The notes under the pieces: generated by a model
The model's database searches: none
What the model saw: only the letters and a program-made list of their open reading frames with translations
Told to the model about the DNA's origin: nothing
Part shown: one piece after another, positions 1-6,898 of the stretch
Layout: every line of letters starts with the position of its first letter
Numbering within the stretch: the stretch's first letter is position 1
From: an uncultured Erysipelotrichaceae bacterium
GTDB lineage: Bacteria > Bacillota_I > Bacilli_A > Erysipelotrichales > Erysipelotrichaceae
NCBI GenBank assembly: GCA_902782955.1
Contig: CACZPD010000175.1
Coordinates: forward strand, 1-9,865
DNA: 9,865 nt
Direction: 5' to 3'
Made by a program: the position numbers and the translations under genes

Positions 1-2
1 AC

Positions 3-761
3 CCCGGCAACATCGGTTCCCGCGAGCATACCGAAGCTGTTGTGAATGCCTGCAAGGAAAAGCATATCCCGATCCGTATCGGCATCAACGGCGGATCGCT
101 GGAAAAGCCCCTGCTGGAGAAATACGGCGGCATCTGTGCCGCGGCGATGATCGAAAGCGCGCAGAGGCATGTGGACATCCTGGAGGAACTGGATTTCCAT
201 GACATTTGCCTTTCCTTCAAATCATCAGACGTTGAACTGACCATTGAGGCATATGAACTGGCAGCTGAGACCTTCCCGTATCCGCTGCACCTCGGTGTGA
301 CGGAAGCCGGGGGATTTACCGGCAGTGCCGTCAAATCCAGCGCTGCCCTCGGCACCCTGCTCCATGAAGGGATCGGCGATACGATTCGTGTATCCGTATC
401 CGGTCCGCCGCGGGATGAGCTGATCATCGGCAAGCAGCTGCTGAAATGCTTCGGACTGATCAAGAACGTACCGGACCTGATCGCATGCCCGACATGCGGC
501 AGGATCCAGTATGACATGCTGCCGCTGGTCAAGGAGATGGAAGACTATCTCTCTTCCGTACAGGCGGATATTACCGTAGCCATCATGGGATGTCCGGTCA
601 ACGGCATCCAGGAAGCCGGACGCGCCGATATCGGCATTGCCGGCGGGCACGACTCCGGTATCCTGTTCAAGCACGGCAAGACCGTACGGACAGTACCGCA
701 GGACGAGATCCGTGATACGCTGATCCATGAGATCGAAGAAATGATCAAAACCGGACAATAG
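3..761 (+). CDS. ispG: 4-hydroxy-3-methylbut-2-enyl-diphosphate synthase (IspG/GcpE), 5' end missing
   Basis: The frame is open from the window edge (first full codon at 3), so the gene starts upstream; the GTG at 42 is internal. 252 residues are visible, beginning with PGNIGSREHTEAVV. By comparison with the roughly 370-residue E. coli enzyme, about 105-120 N-terminal residues of the TIM barrel are missing. IspG reductively converts methylerythritol cyclodiphosphate to HMBPP in the cytosolic MEP isoprenoid pathway, using a [4Fe-4S] cluster. Barrel motifs seen are PIRIGINGGSLEK, HLGVTEAGG and EGIGDTIRVS. The cluster ligands are Cys at 486-488 and 495-497 (ACPTCGR), Cys at 591-593 and Glu at 612-614 (GCPVNGIQE). 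The residues between the last Cys and Glu read NGIQE where most homologues I recall have NGPGE. The gene converges on nfo and ends in a terminator hairpin that includes its TAG stop. Identity is very secure. Confidence 0.97.
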   Translation, partial: PGNIGSREHTEAVVNACKEKHIPIRIGINGGSLEKPLLEKYGGICAAAMIESAQRHVDILEELDFHDICLSFKSSDVELTIEAYELAAETFPYPLHLGVTEAGGFTGSAVKSSAALGTLLHEGIGDTIRVSVSGPPRDELIIGKQLLKCFGLIKNVPDLIACPTCGRIQYDMLPLVKEMEDYLSSVQADITVAIMGCPVNGIQEAGRADIGIAGGHDSGILFKHGKTVRTVPQDEIRDTLIHEIEEMIKTGQ

Positions 762-775
762 TCCGGCTTTTTATC
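747..775. terminator. Shared bidirectional terminator between ispG and nfo
   Basis: The stem is CCGGAC (751-756), loop AATA (757-760), GTCCGG (761-766). A T tract follows on the + strand (768-772). An A run at 747-750 supplies TTTT on the other strand, so the hairpin can end both converging transcripts. The ispG stop codon (759-761) sits in the loop and start of the 3' arm. The nfo stop is at 779-781. The stem is short (6 bp) but GC-rich. Confidence 0.75.
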
Positions 776-778
776 TGG

Positions 779-1645
779 TTATTCTTTCAGAAGCGAGGGA
801 TCGTATCTGTTTTCCCTCAGCATGGCGATCTCTTCTTTATACGGCGGTTTATTGCCGATCCAGGGTGTTTCCAGGATCTTGGGGATCTTTTCAACCCGGG
901 GATTTGAAGCTACTTTGTACAGTGTTTCAAACCCGATCTCTCCCTGTCCGAGATTGGCGTGCCTGTCCTTGCGGGCACCTTCTTTATTTTTAGAGTCGTT
1001 CAGATGGATGACATGCAGACGGGAAAGTCCGATGACCTTGTCAAATTCATCCAGCACGGCATCGAAGTCTTCGACATGATACCCTGCATCGTGGATATGG
1101 CAGGTATCCAGACATACGCCGTAGTGTTCCGGCTGTTCCAGTCCTGCCAGGATGCGGGCAAGATGCTCAAAGCGGAAACCGATCTCGCTTCCCTTGCCTG
1201 CCATGGTCTCCAGACAGATCACGACATCATCCGGAATATCCTTCACCGCGTTCAGCTGCCTGATCGCTGTTTCGATACCGGTATCCAGGTCTGCCGTAGT
1301 ATAGGAACCCGGATGCAGGACAAGATATCTGGCACCGATCTCATGGGTGCGCAGGATCTCCTTCTGCAGGAATTCCACCGCCAGTTCCGCGACTTCCGGT
1401 TTCACGGAGTTGGCAGGATTGATGATATACGGCGCATGGATGATCATGTGCTCCATGGGTATGCCGGCTTCCTTCATCAGCTCCTGTGCTTCTTTGACAC
1501 GCATGTCAGAGATCTCACGGCGTCTGGTATTCTGCGGCGCTCCCGTATACAGCATCAGTGCATTGGCATTGTAGGATAATGCCTCTTTGACGCTTCCTTC
1601 CAGAAACAGAGGTGCTTTCATCTGGACATGTGAGCCGATGATCAT
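779..1645 (-). CDS. nfo: Endonuclease IV (AP endonuclease, Nfo family)
   Basis: The 288-residue product is full length for endonuclease IV, a Zn-dependent TIM-barrel enzyme that cuts 5' of abasic sites and removes 3'-blocking groups in base excision repair. Likely metal ligands are His70 (IIHAPY), His111 (LHPGSY), Glu146 (CLETMAG), Asp180 and His183 (CLDTCHIHDAGY), His214 (HLNDSKN), Asp227 and His229 (RKDRHANLGQGEIG) and Glu259 (ILETPW). The complete expected set is present, so the enzyme should be active. The ATG at 1645 overlaps the cshB stop (ATGA, 1642-1645). A GGGAG seven bases upstream lies inside the last cshB codons, pointing to coupled translation in a cshB-nfo operon. Transcription ends at the hairpin shared with ispG. 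The same pair (yqfR-yqfS) is adjacent in Bacillus subtilis, from memory. Confidence 0.96.
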   Translation of the reverse strand: MIIGSHVQMKAPLFLEGSVKEALSYNANALMLYTGAPQNTRRREISDMRVKEAQELMKEAGIPMEHMIIHAPYIINPANSVKPEVAELAVEFLQKEILRTHEIGARYLVLHPGSYTTADLDTGIETAIRQLNAVKDIPDDVVICLETMAGKGSEIGFRFEHLARILAGLEQPEHYGVCLDTCHIHDAGYHVEDFDAVLDEFDKVIGLSRLHVIHLNDSKNKEGARKDRHANLGQGEIGFETLYKVASNPRVEKIPKILETPWIGNKPPYKEEIAMLRENRYDPSLLKE

Positions 1646-3012
1646 ACATCTTCTCCCATGTTCTTTTTGCGCTGTCTCTCCTTGTACATCGCCTTCTTTT
1701 CTTCACGGATCTTGGCACGGATCATTTCACGCTTTTTCTGACGGTGGATCCGGTCGATCTCCGCGGCCCTTTTCTTCTTGTAGCCGGGCTTGACCTTTGT
1801 ATTCTTCTTGGTCATGATCATGGCGATCTTCTTTTCGATCTCATCATCTGTCTTCAGACGCTTCTGACCATACTGACGCAGGTCTATCCATTTGCCCTGC
1901 TTCATCCGCCTGTGCTTGAAGCGGATGCCTTTTTTCTGCAGGGATTTGATCGCTTCGTGATCGCTTTCCCGGTACAGGGCATAACATACACCGGTGCCTC
2001 CGGCACGGGCTGTTCTTCCTGCCCGGTGGACATAGTATTCCAGGTCATCCGGGAAACCGCAGGAGATGACATGCGTAACTGTATCGATATCGATGCCGCG
2101 GGCCGCGAGGTCCGTTGCGACGACATAGGTATGCTGGTTGAGCGAAAGATTCCGCATTGCCTGCTTTCTCTGTCTTCCGGTCAGGTCGCCGTGGAGCTCA
2201 TTGACCGCAATGCCGTTTTCTTTCAGGTCAGCCGCGATCTCCGCAGCTTCTTTCCTCGTATTGGCAAAGATCAGGCAGACATAGGGCTGGAAGCCCGGCA
2301 GAATCGAACGGATCACCTGTGCGTAATCGTGGTGATAGCACGGAATCAGGACATGTTCGATGTCCGGATTGAAACGCTCCTCATCCTCGATCTGATAGGT
2401 CAGCGGATGATGCATGTACTTCTTGATAAACGGCTTGAGCTGGTCCGGCATCGTTGCCGTAAATGCCAGCATCTGCAGATCGTCTGCCATCCTGCCGGCA
2501 AATGCATCGATCTCATCGAGGAAACCGAATTCCAGTGTCATATCCGCTTCATCCACGATCAGGATCTGTGCCCTGTCGATCCGCAGCGCGCCGTCATTCA
2601 GGAAGAGATCCTTGATCCTTCCGGGTGTGCCGATCGCGATATGCGGCTGTTCCTTATCGAGTCTTTCAATATCCTTCGTACGGTCCTGACCGCCGATATA
2701 CAGACGTACTTTCAGGCCTTCCAGATAGTCTTCCATCTGCTGTGCCCGCTGGTAGATCTGCATCGCCAGTTCCCTGGTCGGGGCTGTGATGACAGCCTGT
2801 ACATGATCTTTGGAAGGATCGATCATTTCCATGAGCGGGATCAGGTAAGCATGCGTTTTGCCTGAACCGGTCGCCGAAAGACCGATGACATCCTTGCCTC
2901 TGATCATGGAAGGAATCACCTGTTCCTGGATCGGTGTCGGCTGTGTAAAATGGTTGCCGGCTATAAACGCTTTTGTACTTTCTTTCAAATTAAAATCTTC
3001 AAATTTCTTCAT
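1642..3012 (-). CDS. cshB: DEAD-box ATP-dependent RNA helicase, CshB type
   Basis: The 456-residue protein is a superfamily 2 RNA helicase, expected to unwind RNA duplexes in ribosome assembly, mRNA turnover or cold adaptation. Motifs in order: Q motif FTQPTPIQ (22-29), I ATGSGKT (47-53), Ia APTRELA (77-83), Ib GTPGR (128-132), II DEAD (154-157), III TAT (185-187), IV LIFANTR (247-253), V ATDLAARGID (299-308) and VI HRAGRTARAG (329-338). A lysine/arginine-rich tail with KPGYKKK follows, as in Bacillus CshB, which it resembles more closely than the other cold-shock helicases. Motif III reads TAT where SAT is usual. The ATG at 3012 has a GGTG ribosome site five bases upstream. It is the first gene of an operon with nfo and is divergent from ispH. 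The DEAD-box call is certain; the CshB assignment is strong but made from memory. Confidence 0.92.
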   Translation of the reverse strand: MKKFEDFNLKESTKAFIAGNHFTQPTPIQEQVIPSMIRGKDVIGLSATGSGKTHAYLIPLMEMIDPSKDHVQAVITAPTRELAMQIYQRAQQMEDYLEGLKVRLYIGGQDRTKDIERLDKEQPHIAIGTPGRIKDLFLNDGALRIDRAQILIVDEADMTLEFGFLDEIDAFAGRMADDLQMLAFTATMPDQLKPFIKKYMHHPLTYQIEDEERFNPDIEHVLIPCYHHDYAQVIRSILPGFQPYVCLIFANTRKEAAEIAADLKENGIAVNELHGDLTGRQRKQAMRNLSLNQHTYVVATDLAARGIDIDTVTHVISCGFPDDLEYYVHRAGRTARAGGTGVCYALYRESDHEAIKSLQKKGIRFKHRRMKQGKWIDLRQYGQKRLKTDDEIEKKIAMIMTKKNTKVKPGYKKKRAAEIDRIHRQKKREMIRAKIREEKKAMYKERQRKKNMGEDV

Positions 3013-3027
3013 AATTCACCATATAAT
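2998..3027 (+). promoter_or_regulatory. Predicted promoter for ispH
   Basis: A perfect TATAAT lies at 3022-3027, with a weaker -35-like TTCAAA at 2998-3003 (18-bp spacing). Transcription would start near 3034, giving a leader of about 27 bases. The -35 region lies inside the first codons of the divergent cshB gene. Confidence 0.55.
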
Positions 3028-3038
3028 TAAACATATAC

Positions 3039-3066
3039 ATTGTACAGAAAGGAAACAAAAATGCAA
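3039..3066 (-). promoter_or_regulatory. Predicted promoter for cshB-nfo
   Basis: On the minus strand a -35-like TTGCAT (3066-3061) and a -10-like TACAAT (3044-3039) are 16 bp apart. Transcription would start near 3032, leaving a leader of about 20 bases with GGTG before the cshB ATG. The -35 box covers the ispH start codon. This is a prediction from sequence match only. Confidence 0.5.
3046..3054 (+). promoter_or_regulatory. Ribosome binding site that fixes the ispH start
   Basis: AGAAAGGAA ends six bases before the ATG at 3061. A TTG at 3040 would add seven residues (MYRKETK) but would place this site inside the gene, so ATG 3061 is preferred. Confidence 0.75.
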
Positions 3067-3960
3067 ATCATAAGTGTCGTTCCGCGTGGATATTGCCAGG
3101 GCGTTGTGCGTGCCATCAAACTGGCCAGGGATACTGCCCTTGCCAATCCCGGCAAAACCATCACCATGCTGGGTATGATCGTCCACAACCGGTATGTTGT
3201 GGATGCCTGCACGAAGATGGGCATCCGCTATGTGGAAGACAGAAATAAAACCCGCCTGGAACTGCTGGATGAGATCCAGGAAGGCATCGTGATCTTTACC
3301 GCGCACGGCGTCAGCGACGAAGTGCGCCGGAAAGCGGAAGTCAAAGGACTGACCGTCGTTGATGCCACATGTCCCGATGTCACCAAAACGCATGTGCTGG
3401 CGCGTGATCATGCCCTTAAGGGAGATGTCATCTATATCGGGAAAAAGAATCATCCGGAATCCGAAGGAACGGTATCCCTCAGTCTCCATATCCATCTGGT
3501 CACGGATGAAAATGATATCCCGGATGATCTGGAAAATGTGCTGATCACCAACCAGACCACTCTCAGCATCACAGATACGCAGAAACTGATCGAAGCGTGC
3601 CTGCGGAAATATCCGGACGCAGTCGTTGCCGAGGAAGTCTGCAATGCGACACGCATGCGCCAGGAAGCGCTGATGAAGCTGCAGGATATCGACTGTCTGT
3701 TTGTCGTCGGGGATCCGCATTCCAACAATTCCTTCCAGCTGAAAAAGATCGGCAGCGCTTCCGGCATACCGGAAACCTACCTGATCGAGAGCGCGGAAGA
3801 GATCGAAGAAGATATGATCAGAAATAAAAACCGCATTGCCGTGACATCGGGATCTTCGACCCCCAATGCCCTGACAACGCAGGTCATTGATTTTCTGAAG
3901 CACTATGCGGAAACCGGTGATTTCACCAGGCCTTCCGCGAAGGATATCTCAATCCTGTAA
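3061..3960 (+). CDS. ispH: 4-hydroxy-3-methylbut-2-enyl diphosphate reductase (IspH/LytB)
   Basis: The 299-residue protein is a full-length IspH, which reduces HMBPP to IPP and DMAPP in the last MEP-pathway step using a [4Fe-4S] cluster. The three cluster cysteines are Cys12 (RGYCQGV), Cys104 (DATCPDV) and Cys194 (EVCNATRMRQ). Substrate-site residues visible are His42 (MIVHN), His82 (TAHGVS), His131 and Glu133 (NHPESEGT), the Thr pair at 166-167 (NQTTLS), and Ser/Asn at 221-224 (HSNNS) plus Ser at 263-266 (SGSSTP). All key residues are present. The HSNNS loop, rather than the SxNS form of E. coli-type enzymes, is a lineage variant. The start at 3061 is chosen from the AGAAAGGAA site. The gene is divergent from cshB and overlaps the converging rsuA-family gene by 12 bp at its 3' end. 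It completes the pathway step following IspG, whose gene lies 2.3 kb away. Confidence 0.96.
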   Translation: MQIISVVPRGYCQGVVRAIKLARDTALANPGKTITMLGMIVHNRYVVDACTKMGIRYVEDRNKTRLELLDEIQEGIVIFTAHGVSDEVRRKAEVKGLTVVDATCPDVTKTHVLARDHALKGDVIYIGKKNHPESEGTVSLSLHIHLVTDENDIPDDLENVLITNQTTLSITDTQKLIEACLRKYPDAVVAEEVCNATRMRQEALMKLQDIDCLFVVGDPHSNNSFQLKKIGSASGIPETYLIESAEEIEEDMIRNKNRIAVTSGSSTPNALTTQVIDFLKHYAETGDFTRPSAKDISIL

Positions 3961-4638
3961 CGCTTTTACTTCCTCCGGTTTCAGCGGCCGGTATTCCCCC
4001 GGCTTCAGCGCCGGATCCAGGACCAGCGTCTTCATCCTGAGCCGCTTCAGGTATGTCACCTGATTGCCCATCGCCAGGAACATGCGCTTGATCTCATGAT
4101 ACTTGCCTTCCGTGATCACGAGGCGGCAGGCATGGTCGCTGACCTTCTCGTACTTCGCCGGCCGGAAACTGTCAGCCCCGCTGGAGATGCCGTTTTCCAG
4201 CATTTCAACATCATAGGCAGACAGAGGAATACTGTGTTCCACATAGTATTCCTTTTCTATATGGTTTCTTGGTGACAGCAGCTGGTGTGTCAGTTCCCCG
4301 TCATTGGATATCATCAGGAGACCTTCCGTATCCTTGTCCAGTCTGCCGCAGGGAAAGAGACCTTTGATATTCTCATCGATCAGGTCGATCACGGTCGTAT
4401 CCCTGCCTTCTGTGGCACTGATCACCCCTGCCGGTTTATTCAGCATGAAATAGAAGTATTTCTGATAGGTGACAGGCTTGTCATCGATCATCAGTTCATC
4501 TGATTCTTCCTGTATATGCACGGTCGGATTCGTGATCACTTCCCCGTTGACTCTGACGCGTCCGCTCTTGATCAGGCGCTTCATCTCATTGCGGGAACCG
4601 TAGCCGATATTGGCCAGTGCCTTATCGAGCCGGATCAT
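3949..4638 (-). CDS. RsuA-family 16S rRNA pseudouridine synthase
   Basis: The product is 229 residues from the ATG at 4638. It has an N-terminal S4 RNA-binding domain (about 2-48, RLDKALANIGYGSRNE...GRVRVNG). This is followed by an RsuA/RluB/E/F-type catalytic domain with GRLDKDTEGLL, Asp101 being the expected catalytic aspartate, and the late motif EGKYHEIKRM. It should isomerise a uridine in rRNA, by family probably the small-subunit site modified by RsuA, though the target cannot be read from sequence. A GTG at 4647 in the same frame would leave only three bases after the AGGGG site, whereas ATG 4638 has eight, so the shorter form is preferred. It starts one base after the murJ stop (TGATATG), indicating coupling. 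Placement behind a YtgP-type flippase gene resembles ytgP-ytzG in Bacillus. The 3' end overlaps ispH by 12 bp. Confidence 0.92.
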   Translation of the reverse strand: MIRLDKALANIGYGSRNEMKRLIKSGRVRVNGEVITNPTVHIQEESDELMIDDKPVTYQKYFYFMLNKPAGVISATEGRDTTVIDLIDENIKGLFPCGRLDKDTEGLLMISNDGELTHQLLSPRNHIEKEYYVEHSIPLSAYDVEMLENGISSGADSFRPAKYEKVSDHACRLVITEGKYHEIKRMFLAMGNQVTYLKRLRMKTLVLDPALKPGEYRPLKPEEVKALQD

Positions 4639-4639
4639 A

Positions 4640-6283
4640 TCACGCACCCCTGTGCAGGAACCGGTTCGCGATCTGTTTCAGGTTCATATGGAATACTGCC
4701 TGCGGGAGCTTCATCAGGTTGGTCGTATAGATATAGACCAGGATACCGAGGATGCCGTAGCCGCCCAGCATTGCCAGGGCGACGAGACGCGGCTGGGAAA
4801 CGATATCAAGGCCGGCAAAGCGCAGCAGTACGAATACGCCGTTCATGGCAAGACACGCCGACGCCATCTTCATGCCGCGGACAAAGATCCGGGCATAGGC
4901 CGCATCGAATTTGTTTTTGATCTTGGTCAGGTTCAGGAAGATGATCGTAGCCGAACAGAGAATGCTGGAAATGATCGCGCCGGTATAGCCTACATATTTG
5001 ATCAGCGGGAAGAAGGTAATGCACTTGACCGCGAATCCCACACCGAGGTAGATCAGGCTTTCCTTCCTGAATTTCAGCGTCAGCATCATCGAGTTGGTGA
5101 TCGGTGAGATCGTTGTCACAAGGCCGAGCAGGCTCGCCCAGCGCAGACACGTAGTTCCGTACGCCAGTTCCCCTGCCCCGTACATGACATAATAGATCGG
5201 CTCTGCCAGAACGCACATGCAGAAACAGATCGGCAGCGCGATATAGAGGACGATATCCAGACAGTCTTCGATATTCTTGTTCAGGCCTTTCCAGTCCCTG
5301 TTCTCCAGCGAGAGTGTCATATACGGAACGACACCGGCGGAGAAACCGATGGAGAGAACCTGCGGAATGGAAGTCAGCTTGTCGCAGTTGGTTTCAATAA
5401 TACCCAGCAGCAGCATCGCGTCATTGGGGTTCATGCCCATCGCCGTATTGGTGCGGATAAAGAACTGCGTATCGATCAGCGTCTGGCTGTTGCCCAGGAT
5501 CGCCACAAGGAGATACGGGATGCCGTAGGCGATCAGTTCCTTCAGGATGAGCCCGGCATCTTCCGCTTCCGTTTTCTGGAATCTGGCAGCGTTCTTCACA
5601 GCCGGATAATGCCGTTTATCGAAATAGATATAATAAGCCAGGGCACTGGCGCTTCCGATGGAAGTAGCCAGCACGGCGGTATAGATCGCGTTGATCCGGT
5701 CATAGTGCAGGACATAGACGATCAGCCAGCCGAAGAACAGCAACGCCGCGACGCGGCAGAACTGTTCGATGACCTGGGAATCCGCGTAGGATTTCAGTTC
5801 CTTCATACCCTGGTAATAGCCGCGGTAGCTGTAGAGCAGCGGCACGACAAACAGGGCCAGCGACAGGATGACATATGTATTCTGCATCTGCCGGATATTC
5901 TGTTCCGACAGGCTCCCCATGGCCGATACAGCCAGCGGTCCCGACATCAGTATGAAGATGACCGCCATCACGAAGCCGAATACCATCAGGAGTGCTGTGG
6001 ACAGCTTACGAACCAGGACGACTGTCTTGAAGTCATTCTTATTGACGTATTTCGCTACGATGGCCGCCACCGCAAACGGCAGACCTGCGGAAGAGATCTG
6101 CAGGAGCACGTTGTACCAGGTATAGGCCGCCGAGTAGAATGCCATGTTGCTCTGGCCGGCAATGGATTTAAACGGCACGACGTAAAAAAGGCCGATGAGC
6201 TTTGACAGAAATACACCGGCACTACTGGTCAGGGACCCGGCAATAAATGACTGTTTGACTTTATTTTTCTGCGGTTCCGTCAT
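4640..6283 (-). CDS. murJ: Lipid II flippase of the MurJ/SpoVB (YtgP) type, MOP superfamily
   Basis: The 547-residue polytopic membrane protein matches the length of Bacillus YtgP (about 544). The family moves lipid-linked peptidoglycan precursor across the cytoplasmic membrane. The first hydrophobic helix covers about 13-38, and further membrane segments include about 93-113 and 137-152. Roughly fourteen are expected for the family. The conserved loop RGYYQGMKELKSYADSQ followed by VIEQFCRV (154-178) and GLPFAVAAIVAKYV (67-80) align by eye with YtgP. The last 70 or so residues are again hydrophobic. A GGTGG ribosome site overlapping the upstream lipoprotein stop (TAGGTGGACAATG) fixes the start. 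It is the middle gene of a lipoprotein-murJ-rsuA operon. A role in exporting another lipid-linked polysaccharide (SpoVB/RfbX-like) cannot be excluded, because the families are close. Confidence 0.85.
   Translation of the reverse strand: MTEPQKNKVKQSFIAGSLTSSAGVFLSKLIGLFYVVPFKSIAGQSNMAFYSAAYTWYNVLLQISSAGLPFAVAAIVAKYVNKNDFKTVVLVRKLSTALLMVFGFVMAVIFILMSGPLAVSAMGSLSEQNIRQMQNTYVILSLALFVVPLLYSYRGYYQGMKELKSYADSQVIEQFCRVAALLFFGWLIVYVLHYDRINAIYTAVLATSIGSASALAYYIYFDKRHYPAVKNAARFQKTEAEDAGLILKELIAYGIPYLLVAILGNSQTLIDTQFFIRTNTAMGMNPNDAMLLLGIIETNCDKLTSIPQVLSIGFSAGVVPYMTLSLENRDWKGLNKNIEDCLDIVLYIALPICFCMCVLAEPIYYVMYGAGELAYGTTCLRWASLLGLVTTISPITNSMMLTLKFRKESLIYLGVGFAVKCITFFPLIKYVGYTGAIISSILCSATIIFLNLTKIKNKFDAAYARIFVRGMKMASACLAMNGVFVLLRFAGLDIVSQPRLVALAMLGGYGILGILVYIYTTNLMKLPQAVFHMNLKQIANRFLHRGA
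4647..4651 (-). promoter_or_regulatory. Ribosome binding site within the murJ 3' end, for the rsuA-family gene
   Basis: AGGGG lies eight bases before ATG 4638 and inside the last murJ codons. It supports the ATG over the upstream GTG (4647) and implies that translation of the two genes is coupled. Confidence 0.6.
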
Positions 6284-6290
6284 TGTCCAC

Positions 6291-6800
6291 CTAATCCTTG
6301 TATTTCAGTTTCCTGGTCAGGAATTCACGGGTCGTCGTCTTGCCCGTAGCGTCCTTCCACTCCACCATGATATGCAGGGTAATCGTCGGTTCACTGCTTT
6401 CCCCGCTGATCACAAGGCCTTTGACAAAGCCTTCCTTGCTGTTGACCTGGCCCGGGATCAGGCAATAGGAAAAGGAATCAAAGATCCCCATGGAGGGCAT
6501 GATCTTCTCCGCATCCCCGACAAGGACGTCATTTTCGACTGCCATCAGGACACAGTTGTACATGGCGATCTGCGGTTCATCGATGATGACGTAATAACGG
6601 TACGTCCCGTCCGGAACCTTACTGATCTCCGTGGAAAGCGTGTAGTACAGGCTGTCATCGATGATCTTCGTGTTGTCCGTGATCAGTTTATAATAGTTTG
6701 CATATGATGTTTCCTTTGCCGCGGTCTTTCTTTTTTCAGCAAGACATCCGCTGAAGAACAGACACAGCACAGACAGGAAAACGATCATTCGTTTCTTCAT
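6291..6800 (-). CDS. Putative lipoprotein of unknown function
   Basis: I do not recognise this 169-residue protein. It starts with a basic and hydrophobic signal peptide, MKKRMIVFLSVLCLFFSGC, whose FSGC fits a lipobox with Cys19 as the lipidated residue. Phe at -3 is less usual than Leu. The mature part is soluble and looks beta-rich, for example YRYYVIIDEP (68-77) and ITLHIMVEW (140-148). It also has two other cysteines, Cys83 and Cys113. It should be anchored on the outer face of the cytoplasmic membrane. GAGGT six bases before the ATG is a good ribosome site, and an extended -10 promoter lies just upstream. It is followed after 7 bp by murJ, whose ribosome site overlaps its TAG stop, so the two are translated together. 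This suggests, but does not show, a cell-envelope role linked to peptidoglycan precursor export. Confidence 0.8.
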   Translation of the reverse strand: MKKRMIVFLSVLCLFFSGCLAEKRKTAAKETSYANYYKLITDNTKIIDDSLYYTLSTEISKVPDGTYRYYVIIDEPQIAMYNCVLMAVENDVLVGDAEKIMPSMGIFDSFSYCLIPGQVNSKEGFVKGLVISGESSEPTITLHIMVEWKDATGKTTTREFLTRKLKYKD

Positions 6801-6817
6801 ATAATTACCTCAAAGGG

Positions 6818-6826
6818 ATTATAACA
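6818..6826 (-). promoter_or_regulatory. Extended -10 promoter of the lipoprotein-murJ-rsuA operon
   Basis: The minus strand reads TGTTATAAT, a full extended -10 element (TGnTATAAT), 17 bases before the lipoprotein ATG. No good -35 box is seen at the right distance, as is common when the TGn is present. Transcription would start near 6811, giving a leader of only about 11 bases that holds the GAGGT site. Confidence 0.65.
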
Positions 6827-6845
6827 CAGATGGGCATTTCACGCC

Positions 6846-6885
6846 GAAAAGAGTTCAGGCAAAACCGGGAATCCGGTTCTGCCTG
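6846..6885 (-). terminator. Intrinsic terminator of tyrS
   Basis: Arms 6856-6868 (CAGGCAAAACCGG) and 6873-6885 (CCGGTTCTGCCTG) form a 13-bp stem with one G-U pair in the minus-strand RNA and a four-base loop. On the minus strand it is followed by AACTCTTTTC, a modest U-rich tail. It lies 13 bp beyond the tyrS stop and separates tyrS from the lipoprotein operon. Confidence 0.8.
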
Positions 6886-6898
6886 CAAACCTTAAAGA

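Noticed and set aside
1744..2865. 373-codon open frame on the + strand
   Set aside because: It is exactly antisense to the DEAD-box helicase gene, which shows every motif. The translation has no recognisable domain and there is no ribosome site. It is a by-product of codon bias.
3040..3060. TTG start giving a longer IspH
   Set aside because: It would swallow the AGAAAGGAA ribosome site, and the added residues are not part of the family. ATG 3061 gives the usual N-terminus.
3016..3903. 295-codon open frame on the minus strand
   Set aside because: It is antisense to ispH. The translation lacks any family signature, and ispH has all its catalytic residues.
4004..4019. Hairpin CCGGC-TTCAGC-GCCGG as a terminator for ispH
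   Set aside because: No T tract follows on either strand, and it lies inside the rsuA-family coding region.
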